Assembly (NCBI GenBank): GCA_003996215.1
Contig: QJPP01000027.1
Location: 248,001-312,000 of the forward strand
DNA length: 64,000 nt
Direction: 5' to 3'
DNA from: Jaltomata sinuosa
Lineage: Eukaryota; Streptophyta; Magnoliopsida; Solanales; Solanaceae
A program made the position numbers and the translations under genes. The notes beneath the pieces were generated by a model. It had not been told where the DNA came from. It saw only the letters and a list, made by a program, of their open reading frames with translations, and searched no databases. Positions 32,183 to 43,087 of the stretch are shown one piece after another (position 1 is the stretch's first letter; every line of letters starts with the position of its first letter).

Positions 32183-34839
32183 TCACAGGTTTCCCCACAC
32201 CCTCAACTTAGACTCATGCATTGTCCCCAATGCATACATATGAAAATTAAAAACTGTGAGAACAAAGGAATACCTGTGAAGTCGATATGACTCAGATTCT
32301 GGAATGATGTTGGAGACCGCAGGGTCTCCAAAACAAGAGAACTCGATGGAGTGTGGCATTCCAGCTTCCTCTTTGGGCTCCATCGCTAGTCGCGACAACT
32401 TCTTCGCTCTTTCTTTGCAGATTCTCTTGCGGTGTTTTCGTTTTCTTGATCTTTCACCGCTTTCCTTTACCTGCTTCTCCTCTTGCGATCGCGACCTTAC
32501 TCTCATAACAGCTCAGGTTTCTAGACAACCCTTCTCCTCAAGATACACATCCGCAGGGACTTCCTCAATAGCCTTGATGACCGCGACCACCCTCATGTCA
32601 CTTGGTTGCTTCATCAATTTGGACACATCGAACTTGACCACTTCATTGTTCAATCGGAAGGTCAGTTCATTTCTCTCCATGTCGACCAGTGCTCTTGCTG
32701 TGGCTAACAATGGTCGCCCCAAGATTATGGGAACTTCAAAATCTACTTCGCAATCCAAGATCACAAAGTCAGCCGGGAATATAAGCTTACCAATCTTGAC
32801 CAGCACATCAGATAAGATTCCCACCAGTCGCTTTACTGAACGGTCAGCCATCATCACTCTCATGGACGTCGGTTTAGGAGCTCCCAAACCCAATTGTTTG
32901 TAGACCGCTAGCGGCATCAGGTTGATGCTAGCACCAAGAACACACAATGCTCTTCTGAAGTTGAGCTTCCCGATAGTACAGGGAACAGTGAAAGCACCTG
33001 GATCTTCCTTCTTTTCGACTAGCGACCTTGAAGAAATAGCGCTGCAGTGGTGGAGGTTGTCTTCTGGTTCATAGCTTACCGACCTCTTCTTTGTAATCAA
33101 TTCCTTCATGAACTTGGCATAACCGGGCATTTGTTCCAGCGCTTCCACCAATGGTATGTTTATTGAAATCTGCTTCAGCATGGTCATGAAGTTCAGGAAC
33201 TTACCATCGTCAGCTTTCTTCTTCAAACGCTGGGGGAAAGGAGGTGGTGGCCGAGGCATCATAGTTGGAAGCTTTTCAGCTTCCTTGCTTTTCTCCGCGG
33301 GCTTTGGAGTTTCCTCCTCTACCGCCTCTTTATCATCCGCAACATCACCTTGAGTCTGAATTACCGGATGTGATTCCGGTAATATTTTTCCGCTTCTTGT
33401 GGTGATCGCCATACAGCTTGCGTCATTCCTCGGATGAGTGGTGTCGCTCGGCAAGGTACCTGTCTTCCTTGGGTTTAAAGATGCCGAGATGTGACCCACT
33501 TGCTGCTCTAGGTGCTTGATCGCGATTGAGTGTGACTCCACTACCTGACTCAATGTTGATAACTCAGTCCGCATTGCCTTTACCCCAGAGTCAGTCGATT
33601 CCACCTTTAGCAGCATCTTCGCCATCATGTTCTCACGTTTGGACGTCTCAGCCTCGTTGCCAGCTTTGTCCCGATTACCAGGTGGTATATACAACCCACC
33701 TCTATCGGTGTTGTTCCTCCAGTTTCCTTGGTCGCGATCTTTGTAGCCACCTTTCTCATAGTGGTTGTCTCGCTGATAGTTCCGACCTTGGTTTCCCTGG
33801 CCATTGGCCTGGAAACCCCCCAAATAGGTGGCCTCCTCATTCGATTCAACCTCGGCTGCTCTACCTTGCGAACCTACGGCTTTCACCTTCTCCATGCCTT
33901 CTGAAAACATGTGCTTTGTCAGGAGATCCAACTGCGTTTTCAGATGCGCCATGTCTTGGTCGCGCTCCTCCTCTTTCCTACGCTGCTCTGCTGACATACC
34001 AACGGTATAGGTGCTAGCTGCAACCTCTGAATCTCGTGTGTGCCAGGCCCTGTTGGTTTTGGTGAGCCTGTCCAAAGTAGTTGTGGCCTCAACAAAGGTG
34101 AGACCTATGAATGCACCACCTGCTGCGTTGTCTAACGTCGGCTTGGTAGCCAAATTCAGTGCCCAGTAGAACGTCTGCATCAAAAAGTTATCGGTCAACT
34201 GATGGTTCGGGCATTGTGTTATCTTCTTTTTGAATCGCAACCAAGTCTCGTGCAGTGCTTCGTGCGGTTGCTGCCTGAAGTTGCTGATCTCGTCCCTCAA
34301 CTGTATCATCCGAGAGGGAGGAAGAACCTTTCTAGGAAAGCTCCTCTCAACTCTCCCCACGTTGCGATAGAGTCGGGGGTCAGCTCTGTCAACCACAATG
34401 CTGCCTCATCAGACAGAGACAACGGAAACAACCTGAGCCTGATCGCTGTCTGACTCACGCCCGGCAGTTCAAACGACTTGCATATGCCCACGAAATTGAT
34501 TAGGTGCTGGTTTGGATCATCCCCAGTGACACCTCGGAACACTCCTCTCAAGTTCAACAGCTGGATCATCGTGCTAGTGATGTTGAACTTGGCTCCGGGC
34601 AGTAGCGGTGGAACAACAATGGCGCCCGTAGCGCCAGCTCCATCTAAGTCGAGATCCTCATCATTCCGTGCAATCTCATCCTGCAGACCACCATCATTCA
34701 GATTTTGTTGGGCCTGCAGTTCTGCAGCGAGCCTTGCTGCCTCTAGTTGTACGGCCATATTCCGCCTTAATGTTCTAGCAAGCTCGGGATCGTAAGGTAT
34801 TATTAATTCACCCGAGCTCCGGGTACTTGGCATGCACAA
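32183..34839 (-). pseudogene. E3 gag-protease polyprotein, one frameshift and one stop
   Basis: This is the best preserved coding region in the window. Gag starts at the ATG ending at 34839. A one-base loss in an A run near 34322 shifts the frame, after which 34396-32513 is open for 627 codons. It contains the rest of gag (FRQQPHEALHETWLRFKK), a Lys/Gly-rich region, TRSGKILPESHPV, and a retropepsin-like domain. That domain reads CVLGASINLMPLAVYKQLG where E1 reads CDLG, so the catalytic Asp is replaced by Val. A TGA at 32513-32515 (CGA in E1) separates a basic tail (SRKRKHRKRICKERAKKLS) that runs to 32183. No RT or integrase follows, so the family codes only for structural and processing functions. 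Confidence 0.92.
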
Positions 34840-34939
34840 CTATGTACCCTGTCAATAACAAAAACAACAAATAAACGTAAAAGCAGGAAATTATGACTAA
34901 GAGTCAAATAAACACACCAGACTTAATTAACAACCGTAT

Positions 34940-34957
34940 TCCCCGGCAACGGCGCCA
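34940..34957 (-). other. E3 primer binding site (tRNA-Asp)
   Basis: The minus strand reads TGGCGCCGTTGCCGGGGA, identical to E1. Confidence 0.85.
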
Positions 34958-34962
34958 CTTTT

Positions 34963-36270
34963 TGATAACGCCTAAACTATACCTCAAATTAACGAAGCGT
35001 AAGCGGTCGTAGTCAAATATAGAACCCAACAAAGGTTGGGGTCGAATCCCACAGAGAATATGGTGAAGATTAAGCCTTTAGTGAAGTATGTGACTAGTCG
35101 TCAATAGTTTCCGGTAAATAGAGGGGTTTTGTGATCAATATTTGTAAACAAAACAAACACTTAATGTATGAATGATAATCAATAGGAGAGAGAGAACTAG
35201 GGAAGTTTTTACCATGGCATTAATAACAAAGTCGATTCTAGGCTTAACGGGGTTCTTTCTATATGCGTGTCACGATGCGATTGAATTAATGATATCGTCT
35301 AAACGTTTCTCAACCAAATAGACAAATTTACTTTTCAATTCTCTCGAACTTGGAAAGGTGTGCTTTTAGATTTCAATCCTAAACATCAAGTAGATTAATC
35401 TAGTTACAGCATTAATCATAAGACGAGAGTTGGTAGTCTCGAATCCTCGTCGTTAATCAAGTTTCCCGGTTTTAATCTCTTTACTCAAGCAAATTAAACC
35501 TAGGCATGTTCTAATGTTTGCAACCACTAGAAAACGTTACACAACGGATGATTAACAACGTGACAACATGTATTTTGAACCCGTCGCTACCCGGAATCTA
35601 TCTTGCTATGTTTGCCATGGCTCCCACAACCCTAGTTGTGAGAGTTTTAGTTAATCATGCTTATAGAAGAATAGAAGAAAGTCATGTTCATAATAAAGAA
35701 AAGAAATCCTTACAATGTATTGAAAACAATCCTCAATAATCCAAGAACAAGAATAACAAGACCCCAAGAACGATTCAAGAACACGAATTCAAGAAGTAGA
35801 AAACGTGTTTCTTGATCTTCAAGTTGACTAAAATCTCTCCTAAAACTATTGTAAAAAGCTTTATTAATTGCATAATGAAAATAAACCTAACATAGGGTAT
35901 TTATAGGAGTCTAGAAAACAAATCCCAAAATCGTCCGGATTCCGCGTAGCGGACTGCCCAGGTGTGACGGCCAGGTTGACGGACCGTCACTGGCTTGATG
36001 GACCGTCGCCTGGGCCGTCACCACTAGGCAGTGGTGCTGCCTTGGTGTGACGGTCACTGTGACGGACCGTCACATGTGTGACGGGCCGTCACTCAGGCCG
36101 TCACTCTTAGGCAGAATGTCGTTTTTCGCGTATTTCCTTCCGTTTCCATGTTTGTCTCCATTTCCTGAAAATACAACATAAAAACATCAAAAACGACAAT
36201 GGTTGCTTGAAAACGTATGATTGTTCTTAGCTTAAAGGAGTCAAAAGTGCCGTAAAATAGCGGCACATCA
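34963..36270 (-). repeat. E3 5' LTR
   Basis: This LTR is 1308 bp. TATA box at 35898-35905 (minus strand), GC-rich block at about 35957-36110. It ends cggcacatca, followed by the duplication ctaac. Confidence 0.93.
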
Positions 36271-36275
36271 CTAAC

Positions 36276-36346
36276 CTTTGTTAGGTTTTATATTTGACCA
36301 ACAAATATTTTATACTTTCTTTTGGAGGTGTAATTTGGGCGTATCA
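36276..36346 (+). repeat. E2 3' LTR, last 71 bp
   Basis: This continues the E2 right LTR after E3. It ends ggtgtaatttgggcgtatca, matching the left LTR end, and is followed by the duplication gagtg at 36347-36351. Confidence 0.9.
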
Positions 36347-36351
36347 GAGTG

Positions 36352-37201
36352 GAGAAATACTATAACAATGAGTGGGATGAACAAGATCTCTTGTTAAGAA
36401 CTTGGATTTCAGGAACTATGGCTGAGGGGAGCACGTACCTGATTGTAGGCTGCTCAATAGCCAAGAATATGTAGGAGTGCTTCGAGAAAGCTTATCTTCA
36501 AGCAACAAAGGATAACGACTTCCAAATTTAGCAACAACTACAGAATATTAAGTTGGGAACAAAGAAACTTGATGACTACTTGAAAGAATTTAAGGGCATA
36601 TATGATGGACGTGCTGACATACACAAACTAGTTGATGAAGATAGCAAAGTTATTAACTTTTCTAGAGGATTAGGTTCAAAGTATAGAATGTTCAGGACTG
36701 TGATGTTGGGAAAAGCTCCCTATCCTACACTGAATCAATTTGTCATTGCTCTTATAGGCTTTGACATGAGTGAAGAAGATGATGAAGTCTCTCCACAGAA
36801 CCATAATATGGCTTTCACTTCACAGAGGGGAAGAGGGAGAGGCAATTACAATCAAAGGAAAGGAAACTACAACTACAACTCAAGAGAAAGAGGCTTCATC
36901 CAAACAGTAGAAACCAATACAGATCAGAATGCACACAATGCGTAGGCTCCTGCTAACTATGGGAAAACTAAGGATGAGGCTGAAGCATGTCAAATTTTTG
37001 AAAGGAACAATCACTTAGACTTGAAATGCTGCTACAGGTGGAATTATTCCTACCCAGCTGAAGAGAACCTTCCACATGCCTTGAATATAGTCTATCTTCA
37101 GAATTCCACAGGTGAGGATGATACCATATATGTGGATTCTAGTGCCACAACACATATGACAAATAATTTAGGTAACTTATCTAAAAAAGTGACCAAGAGA
37201 G
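36352..37201 (+). pseudogene. Copia gag C-terminus and protease start, broken
   Basis: After E2 the copia gag resumes: EWDEQDLLLRTWISGTMAEG, then FEKAYLQATKDNDFQIQQ with stop codons at about 36472 and 36530. An open stretch 36553-36945 follows (GTKKLDDYLKEFKGIYDG). The zinc knuckle region reads CQIFERNNHLDLKC, where the second Cys is replaced by Phe. The protease region reads VDSSATTHMTNN, close to the copia DSGATTHMT active site. E5 interrupts it at 37202. Confidence 0.82.
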
Positions 37202-38996
37202 TGTTCCATGATCGTGGAACAGTCCACGAGCTGAGGAATACACTCGTGAAATTAGACCAAAGATCTCACCAATGAGATCCATGAGCCATTAAAGAGTCCA
37301 TGGGCTGTGATCCCAGCTCGTGGAAATTAGACCAGAGGTCGGAAAATTTTATCAAAAACCACAACTCCAATCTACGAACTGTGGACTTGACCATGGGTCG
37401 TGGTTCGCCTCCACGAGCCTCAGCACCAGAAAAACATAGAAAAATTTTAGACTCATCCAGTAGAGGTATTTTAGTCTTTTATTACCCTTTTAACTCCTAA
37501 ACTACATCATTTTAAGGATCTAAGGAGGGGTTTTGTCAGACTAAATCAATCCTCCCCCTGCATTCCTTCAATTGAACTTCAGGAAAATAGTCAGAGGTTC
37601 TTTCAAAGAGCAAAATACTAGGGTTCTTCATCAGGCTTTCAATCTCCAAGTTCTAGCTCGATTCTTCTAGGATACAGGTATGTGGGATTTCATTGAGGGT
37701 CTTCTTTCAACCTCATGCCCAAAGTTTTAGATTACAGTTTATGATTCTAAGGTTCATACCCAATCCTGCAATTTTCCACAAATTTGGTTTCTTGATGATG
37801 CTACAAGTTTACTATCCTTGTTAGAATAATTTTTGTATGAATTCCTGCAAATAACTTTCTAACCTCAAGATTTTTGGAGAAACAAATTTAGCCTGACTTT
37901 ACAATATTTTCTTATAATTTAGCTTTTCCTTCAAAATTTAGCTTAGATTTTCAGTATTCGAAACATATTTAGTCGGTTTTCAGCATTTAGTCTTTCAAAA
38001 AATAGTTCAACATAGTTAATTTCTGACCCAGTTTTCAGAACATCAGTTTTAAATGAGCTATTAGTATAATCAGTTTGGGAGTAGTACTTAGCACCGAGTT
38101 AGACTAGGGTCCCAATTTTACCCAAAGTCCCAAAACTATGTACCACTATAGGTCTATTTAGCCCCCCAGTTGGGCTTAGTTTTAGTGATCATGCCAGTCA
38201 TGCATTTATACCCTAGAAAGGTATATTGGATCCTCCCAATGGGACATATATATTAGACTCCACATTTAGCTCACGTGATTTATGTCGATTAACAGACTCT
38301 CCCACAGACTCAGATCTAGTAGATTGTACATGACCCTCAGTTCAGCTCAGTTTTATCTTATTATGATTTTTACTTTAGATTATTTTACACATTAGTCATA
38401 TCCATACCATGATTGGGTCATTGTACTACAGTTTAGTTTCTTGGCACTCAGTTTGCATTTAGTACAACATATTAGTTTTGTCAGCATGATTAGTTATTTC
38501 ACAGTTTTCATATCTCATATGCTTTGTACATTCAAAGTACTGACCGTATACTTCTTTGCACTATATTATATTATGATATCAGGCTTGGATATACAGTTCC
38601 AGCATTGCAGTTAGTGTGATCTAGTACCACCTTAATGACTACTGGTGGTGACTCCTCATCATTCGAGGATTGATTCTTATGACATTTTCTTTAGTATTTT
38701 CAATTACAGTATTTAGAGTTAGCTGGGGACTTGTCCCAGTAGTTTGTCAGTAGTAGAGGCTTTCAAATATAGAGCCAGATGTTCAGCTTACTTTTGTTGG
38801 TTTTATTTTCTCAGACTTAGTATGATTTTAGATATTTCTCAGTTATTTATGAACCTTAAAATTATAATCAATTTAGCTTCTGCTCAGTCTTATTTTTTCA
38901 GAATATTTAGTTTTATGTCATGCCATGAGTTAGCTTAGGGTTACTTGTGGCTCTAAGCACCATGTTACGTCCAGAATATAGGTTGGGCTTATAACA
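37202..38996 (+). repeat. E5 5' LTR
   Basis: This LTR is about 1795 bp. The first 220 bases (37203-37420) are filled with ccacgag, ccatgg and gtgga palindromic words that closely resemble the block in the E2 LTR, although E5 belongs to another lineage. No clear TATA box follows. The rest has the polypyrimidine-rich, cag-rich text typical of Del LTRs. Confidence 0.8.
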
Positions 38997-39000
38997 AACT

Positions 39001-39012
39001 TGGTATCAGAGC
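39001..39012 (+). other. E5 primer binding site (initiator tRNA-Met)
   Basis: tggtatcagagc is the consensus plant tRNA-Met primer site, four bases after the LTR end. Confidence 0.85.
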
Positions 39013-39206
39013 ATCAGGTTTAAGGTGTCCTAGGGTGTCAAAAAGTTGCATTAAGTAGAGTTTATTTCATGGGTCTGAAGCGCGCCACACTTAAGAGAGG
39101 GAGGCTATGAGACATTTTTAGGAAACTTCTCTTTTATGCTCTTTATTGTGTAATAGAGTTTAAATCTATTTTACCTTCCTAATCCATGCTTTATGCATTT
39201 TAGATA

Positions 39207-40210
39207 ATGTCTCCATGCAGAAACAATGCTCATAATACTAATCCTCTTGTTTTAGATCATGAGGTAATGAGTGTTGAATTCTTCAACACCATTCAGATAT
39301 TAACTCAAGTTATGACCAACCAGGATAATCAGCAGGCAGCAGTCCCTACTAACCCAAATGGTGGGTCCGTTGCTGCCCAGTTAGAGACTTTGTCCGCATG
39401 AACCCGCTAGAGTTTTTTGGGTCGAAGGTAGATAAGGATCCGCAGAACTATGTTGATGAAGTGAAAAGGATCCTCAAATTTATGCAGGTGATTGGAATAG
39501 AAAATGTTGATATAGTTTCTATTAACTCAAGGATGTGGCTCACATTTGGTTTACTCAGTGGAAAGATGGTAGTGGCAGGAATGTAGCTCCTATTACTTGG
39601 GATTGTTTTGTTGGGGCTTTTTTGGACCAATTCTTCCTAAGGGAGTTAAGGCAGACGAAGGTTGAGGAGTTTGTGAACTTGAGACATGGCTCCATGTTAG
39701 TACAAGAGTATGGGTTGAAGTTCACTCATCTTTCCAGGCATGCTCCGAAAATGGTGGCCAAGCCGAAGGCTAGGATGAGTAAGTTTATTTTCGGTGTTTC
39801 TAACTTAGTAAAGAAAGAGTGTAGGACTGCTATGTTGATTAGGGATATGGATATCTCTAGACTTATGACCTATGCCCAGCATATTAAGAAGGAGAAACTG
39901 AAGGAGAGGGAGAGAGAAAATAAGAGGGCCAGAACAAGTAACTTTGATTACAGTCAGTAGAGGACTGGTGGCGGGAGACGGTCTTTCTTTCGGCAGAGGT
40001 TATCCAGACCATTACCTTTTCAGATAGTGCTCCACCACCCAGACCTCAACATGATAAGAAGAATAGGGCATCAGGCTCAAGGTCTCAGGGCAGTGTTACA
40101 GACAGCCACACTTTTCCAGCGTGTCCTTAGGGTTGTAAGAACCATCCAGGCAAATGTCTTGCTGGCAGGGAGGGTTTCTTTGGATGCGGTCAGACTGGAC
40201 ACTGGTTAAG
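39207..40210 (+). pseudogene. E5 gag, broken
   Basis: Gag starts with MSPCRNNAHNTNP. The gag core reads NPLEFFGSKVDKDPQNYVDEV, WFTQWKDG and FLDQFFLRELRQTKVEEFVN in at least two frames up to 39960. It resembles Del-type gag of Solanaceae. The zinc knuckle near 40165-40200 reads FFGCGQTGHWLRN, with the first and last Cys lost. Not functional. Confidence 0.82.
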
Positions 40211-40429
40211 GAATTACCTCTCCATCGAATATATGGATAGGGAAATAAGGCTCAGTCTACTACTTTAGCAGCTCCAGCAGGTCGCACATCTCAACAGGGT
40301 ACTGCTTCTAGAACAGGTGGTAGTCAAAGCTAAAACCATCTCTATGACATCTCGCCAGGACTAGGAGAAGTCACCTGATGTAGTCATTGGTATGTTTCAA
40401 GTCTTTTATCTTGATGTGTATGATTTATT

Positions 40430-41594
40430 AGACCCTGGCCTTCACTGTCTTTTATAACCTTTTATATTGCATGTAAGTTTTGAGTCAGTCCCGAGCAGCT
40501 TCTAGAACCTTTTTTTGTTTCTACTCCAGTTGGTGAGTCAGTAATAACAAAGAGGGTATACCAAAATTGCCTAGTCTCAGTCCTCCATAGAGTCACCTAA
40601 AGCTGACTTGGTAGAATTAGATATGACCAATTTTGATATCATTCTTGGCATAGATTGGCTACATGTTGTTATGCCTCAATCGACTGCAGAATCAGAGTCA
40701 TAAAGTTTCAGTTCCCGAATGAGCCTGTCTTAGAGTGGCAAGGTAGTCCTTCGATGTTAGTAGGTCATTTAATATCTTACCTCAAGGCTAGGAAAATAAT
40801 GCCAAAAAGGTGCATCTATTATATAGTTTGGATTTAGGACATTGGTCCAAGACCTCATCTCTCTAATCAATTTCAGTAGTTAGTGAGTTTCCTGAAGTAT
40901 TTCCTGAAGATCTGCACGGAGTCCCTCCTGAGCGGGAGATTGACTTTGGGATAGAACTTCTTCCAGATATGCAACCCATATCTATTCCTCCTTACAAAAT
41001 GGCTCCAACTGAGACTAAGTAATTAAAAGATCAGTTGAAAGACCTCTTAGACAAAGCTTTCATCAGACCCAACATCTCTCCATGGGTTCTCCAGTCCTTT
41101 TCATGCGAAAAAAATGGTTCCCTCAGAATGTGTATCGACTATCATTAATTGAACAAGGTCATAATCAAGAATAAGTATCCCATTCCTAGGATCGATGACT
41201 TGTTCGACCAGCTTCAAAGTGCTAGTTATTTGTCAAAGATAGACCTCAGATCCAAATATCATCAGCTCAGAGTTAGAGAATGTGACATTCCAAAGATAGC
41301 CTTTAGAACTCGGTCTGGTCACTATGAATTTGCGGTTATATTTTTTGGACTAACAAATACTCCTGCAACTTTTATGGACCTGATAAATAGGGTATTCAAG
41401 CAGTACCTGGATATGTTTATTATTGTCTTTATAGATGATATTTTGTCTACTCACGTAGCAAAGAGGAGCATGCAAACCACTTGAGGGTTGTGCTGCAAAC
41501 TATCAAGGATCACTATTTATTTGCTAAGTTCAGCAAGTGTGAGTTTTGGTTAGATTCAGTAGAATTTTTGGGTCATGTTGTGTCCAGTGAGGGC
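40430..41594 (+). pseudogene. E5 protease and reverse transcriptase, N-terminal part
   Basis: The protease remnant reads LVELDMTNFDIILGIDWLH (about 40608-40665). RT reads NKYPIPRIDDLFDQLQSASY (from about 41170), RSGHYEFAVIFFGLTNTPATF and VFIDDIL at about 41430, the conserved catalytic box. It then loses frame. The RT continues after E6 at 51399. Stops and shifts are frequent. Confidence 0.85.
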
Positions 41595-43087
41595 TGATGA
41601 ATGCTCAAATCGTGCTCCCCAAGTTGGAGGCCACGGCGATCGTGTAGCAAAATAAAATTTATAAATCCAACGAGTGTTGGGGTCATACCCAAGAGACTTG
41701 GAGTAGCTATATAGAGATTGTATTGAGTTGAGTTCAAAGCGAGAGTAAATGCTCAAAATAGAAAGTAAAAGGATGGGGGAATTGGGATGTTGTCACTACA
41801 ATCACAATTTAATTAAAAAGCAATAAAACGAAGGCGGGTGTACCAAGTTGACTAGATGACTAGAGATTTGTATCTGATGGGGCTTTAATTATGGGATAGA
41901 GTAATTATCAATTCATACTTATTCTCGCTTATTGACATAAGTAGCATTGGTCAAGGGTAAGAATTTTTTATCTCTCGATCAACAATCTTATATCCGATGA
42001 TCTCAGTTAGAGCATCATCGGTTTGGCCAATAAACAACCAATCTAAGCTTGGGGAGGTCACACTATCTCTAGCTTAGACCCTTAAATGTGTGATTCCATC
42101 GATAAGAGCTATCTCTAGCCTCAAATCTGAGTGAAATCCCAATTTCCCACTAGTAATTTCACATCTGAAACCATGAAATCCTTTCTCAAGCAATCACATA
42201 GTCAAGTAATAAAAATTAATGTTTGCAACCACCAATTTTAGGATTAAATCTTGGTGAAATTACTAGATCCGTGTCAAATAAGCAATTATAAGTAAGAATA
42301 AATAACCACACCCATTATCTATGCACCCATCATCAACACACCCTAGACAAGAGAAATTAGCCACCCATAGCAAGAGAGAAAGAGATACCAGCTGGGTAAG
42401 TTAAAATCTCTTCCATTAGAGCTGAATCTCAAGTTCTAGATTCAATTTGAGCACACAAGTATTAACCAAGAGAATTAGATTGAAACCCTCTTCTCAATGG
42501 AGGTGAAAACTTAGTCTCCAAGCAAAAAGCTCTTCAGAATATTTAGGACTGAAGAAAGTTATTTACAATTGTGCCTAAATAGGACTTTTATAGTTTTCCA
42601 AAACGTCACTAAAAATTAAGACAAAAATGCCCTTTGGGAGGTGTGCGGCCCGACATGTGGTTCGCACATTGTGATGTGCACGTTTCACGTTGCCTTCAGT
42701 TGAACTAGTGACTTTAGCTATCTTTAGGAGCTACGTGCGAAGGGGGTGCGATTTGGACCTTGGGATGTACGCGTCGCGCAACGACCGCACCCCTTAACAA
42801 ATTCTTCAGTGGCTTTTTTAGCATCATGCATAGGAGGTGTGGTTCGCACCTCGGCTTGTGCGTGTCACACGGCCACTGCATCTCCAGTCAAAATCTTCAG
42901 CTTTTCTGAACGCTTCACACTTAACTTCTTTTTGAGCTCCTTTTGGGTCCATATCCTTGTTTTTCTCATCTATCAAAAGTACCTGCATAGACATCAATAA
43001 AGGCCATAAGAACCTCTAAGTCTACTCAAAACATAGCAATAATTCATGGATATAGGCTCAATAAGTTGGTCGATTACCGACTTATCA
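41595..43087 (-). repeat. E6 3' LTR
   Basis: This LTR is 1493 bp. TATA-like CTATAAAAG on the minus strand at 42585-42593. A GC-rich block lies at 42641-42882 with words gtgtgcggcccgacatgtgg, tgcgattt, gcgtcgcgcaacgaccgcac and tggttcgcacctcgg. Confidence 0.93.
42585..42593 (-). promoter_or_regulatory. E6 3' LTR TATA box
   Basis: CTATAAAAG on the minus strand, about 50 bp after the GC-rich block in element sense. The right LTR has the same at 50890-50898. Confidence 0.6.

Larger units (their letters stand above)
29463..36270 (-). mobile_element. E3: complete Athila-type LTR retrotransposon, gag-protease only
   Basis: LTRs at 29463-30771 and 34963-36270 (1309 and 1308 bp) are flanked by the duplication ctaac. 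It belongs to the same family as E1 (shared LTR ends, primer site, gag-protease frame and 3' region). It lacks the 32-bp and 44-bp U3 arrays of E1, which makes its LTRs shorter. The two LTRs are almost identical along their length, so it is young. It sits inside the right LTR of E2. Confidence 0.95.
11857..36346 (+). mobile_element. E2: non-autonomous Athila-type LTR retrotransposon, split by E4 and E3
   Basis: The LTRs begin TGATGTG and end GTATCA. The element is flanked by the duplication gagtg (11852-11856 and 36347-36351). Removing E4 (13951-26331), E3 (29463-36270) and one copy of each duplication leaves about 5.3 kb. It reads on the plus strand: LTR, degenerate tRNA-Asp-like primer site, one ORF of unknown function, non-coding region, polypurine tract, LTR. 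It has no protease, RT or integrase. The LTRs differ at roughly one base in eight over their first 200 bp, so E2 is old, as expected for the host of the other two. Confidence 0.93.

Noticed and set aside
39448..39630. Minus-strand frame over E5 gag
   Set aside because: It is the antisense shadow of the gag fragment.
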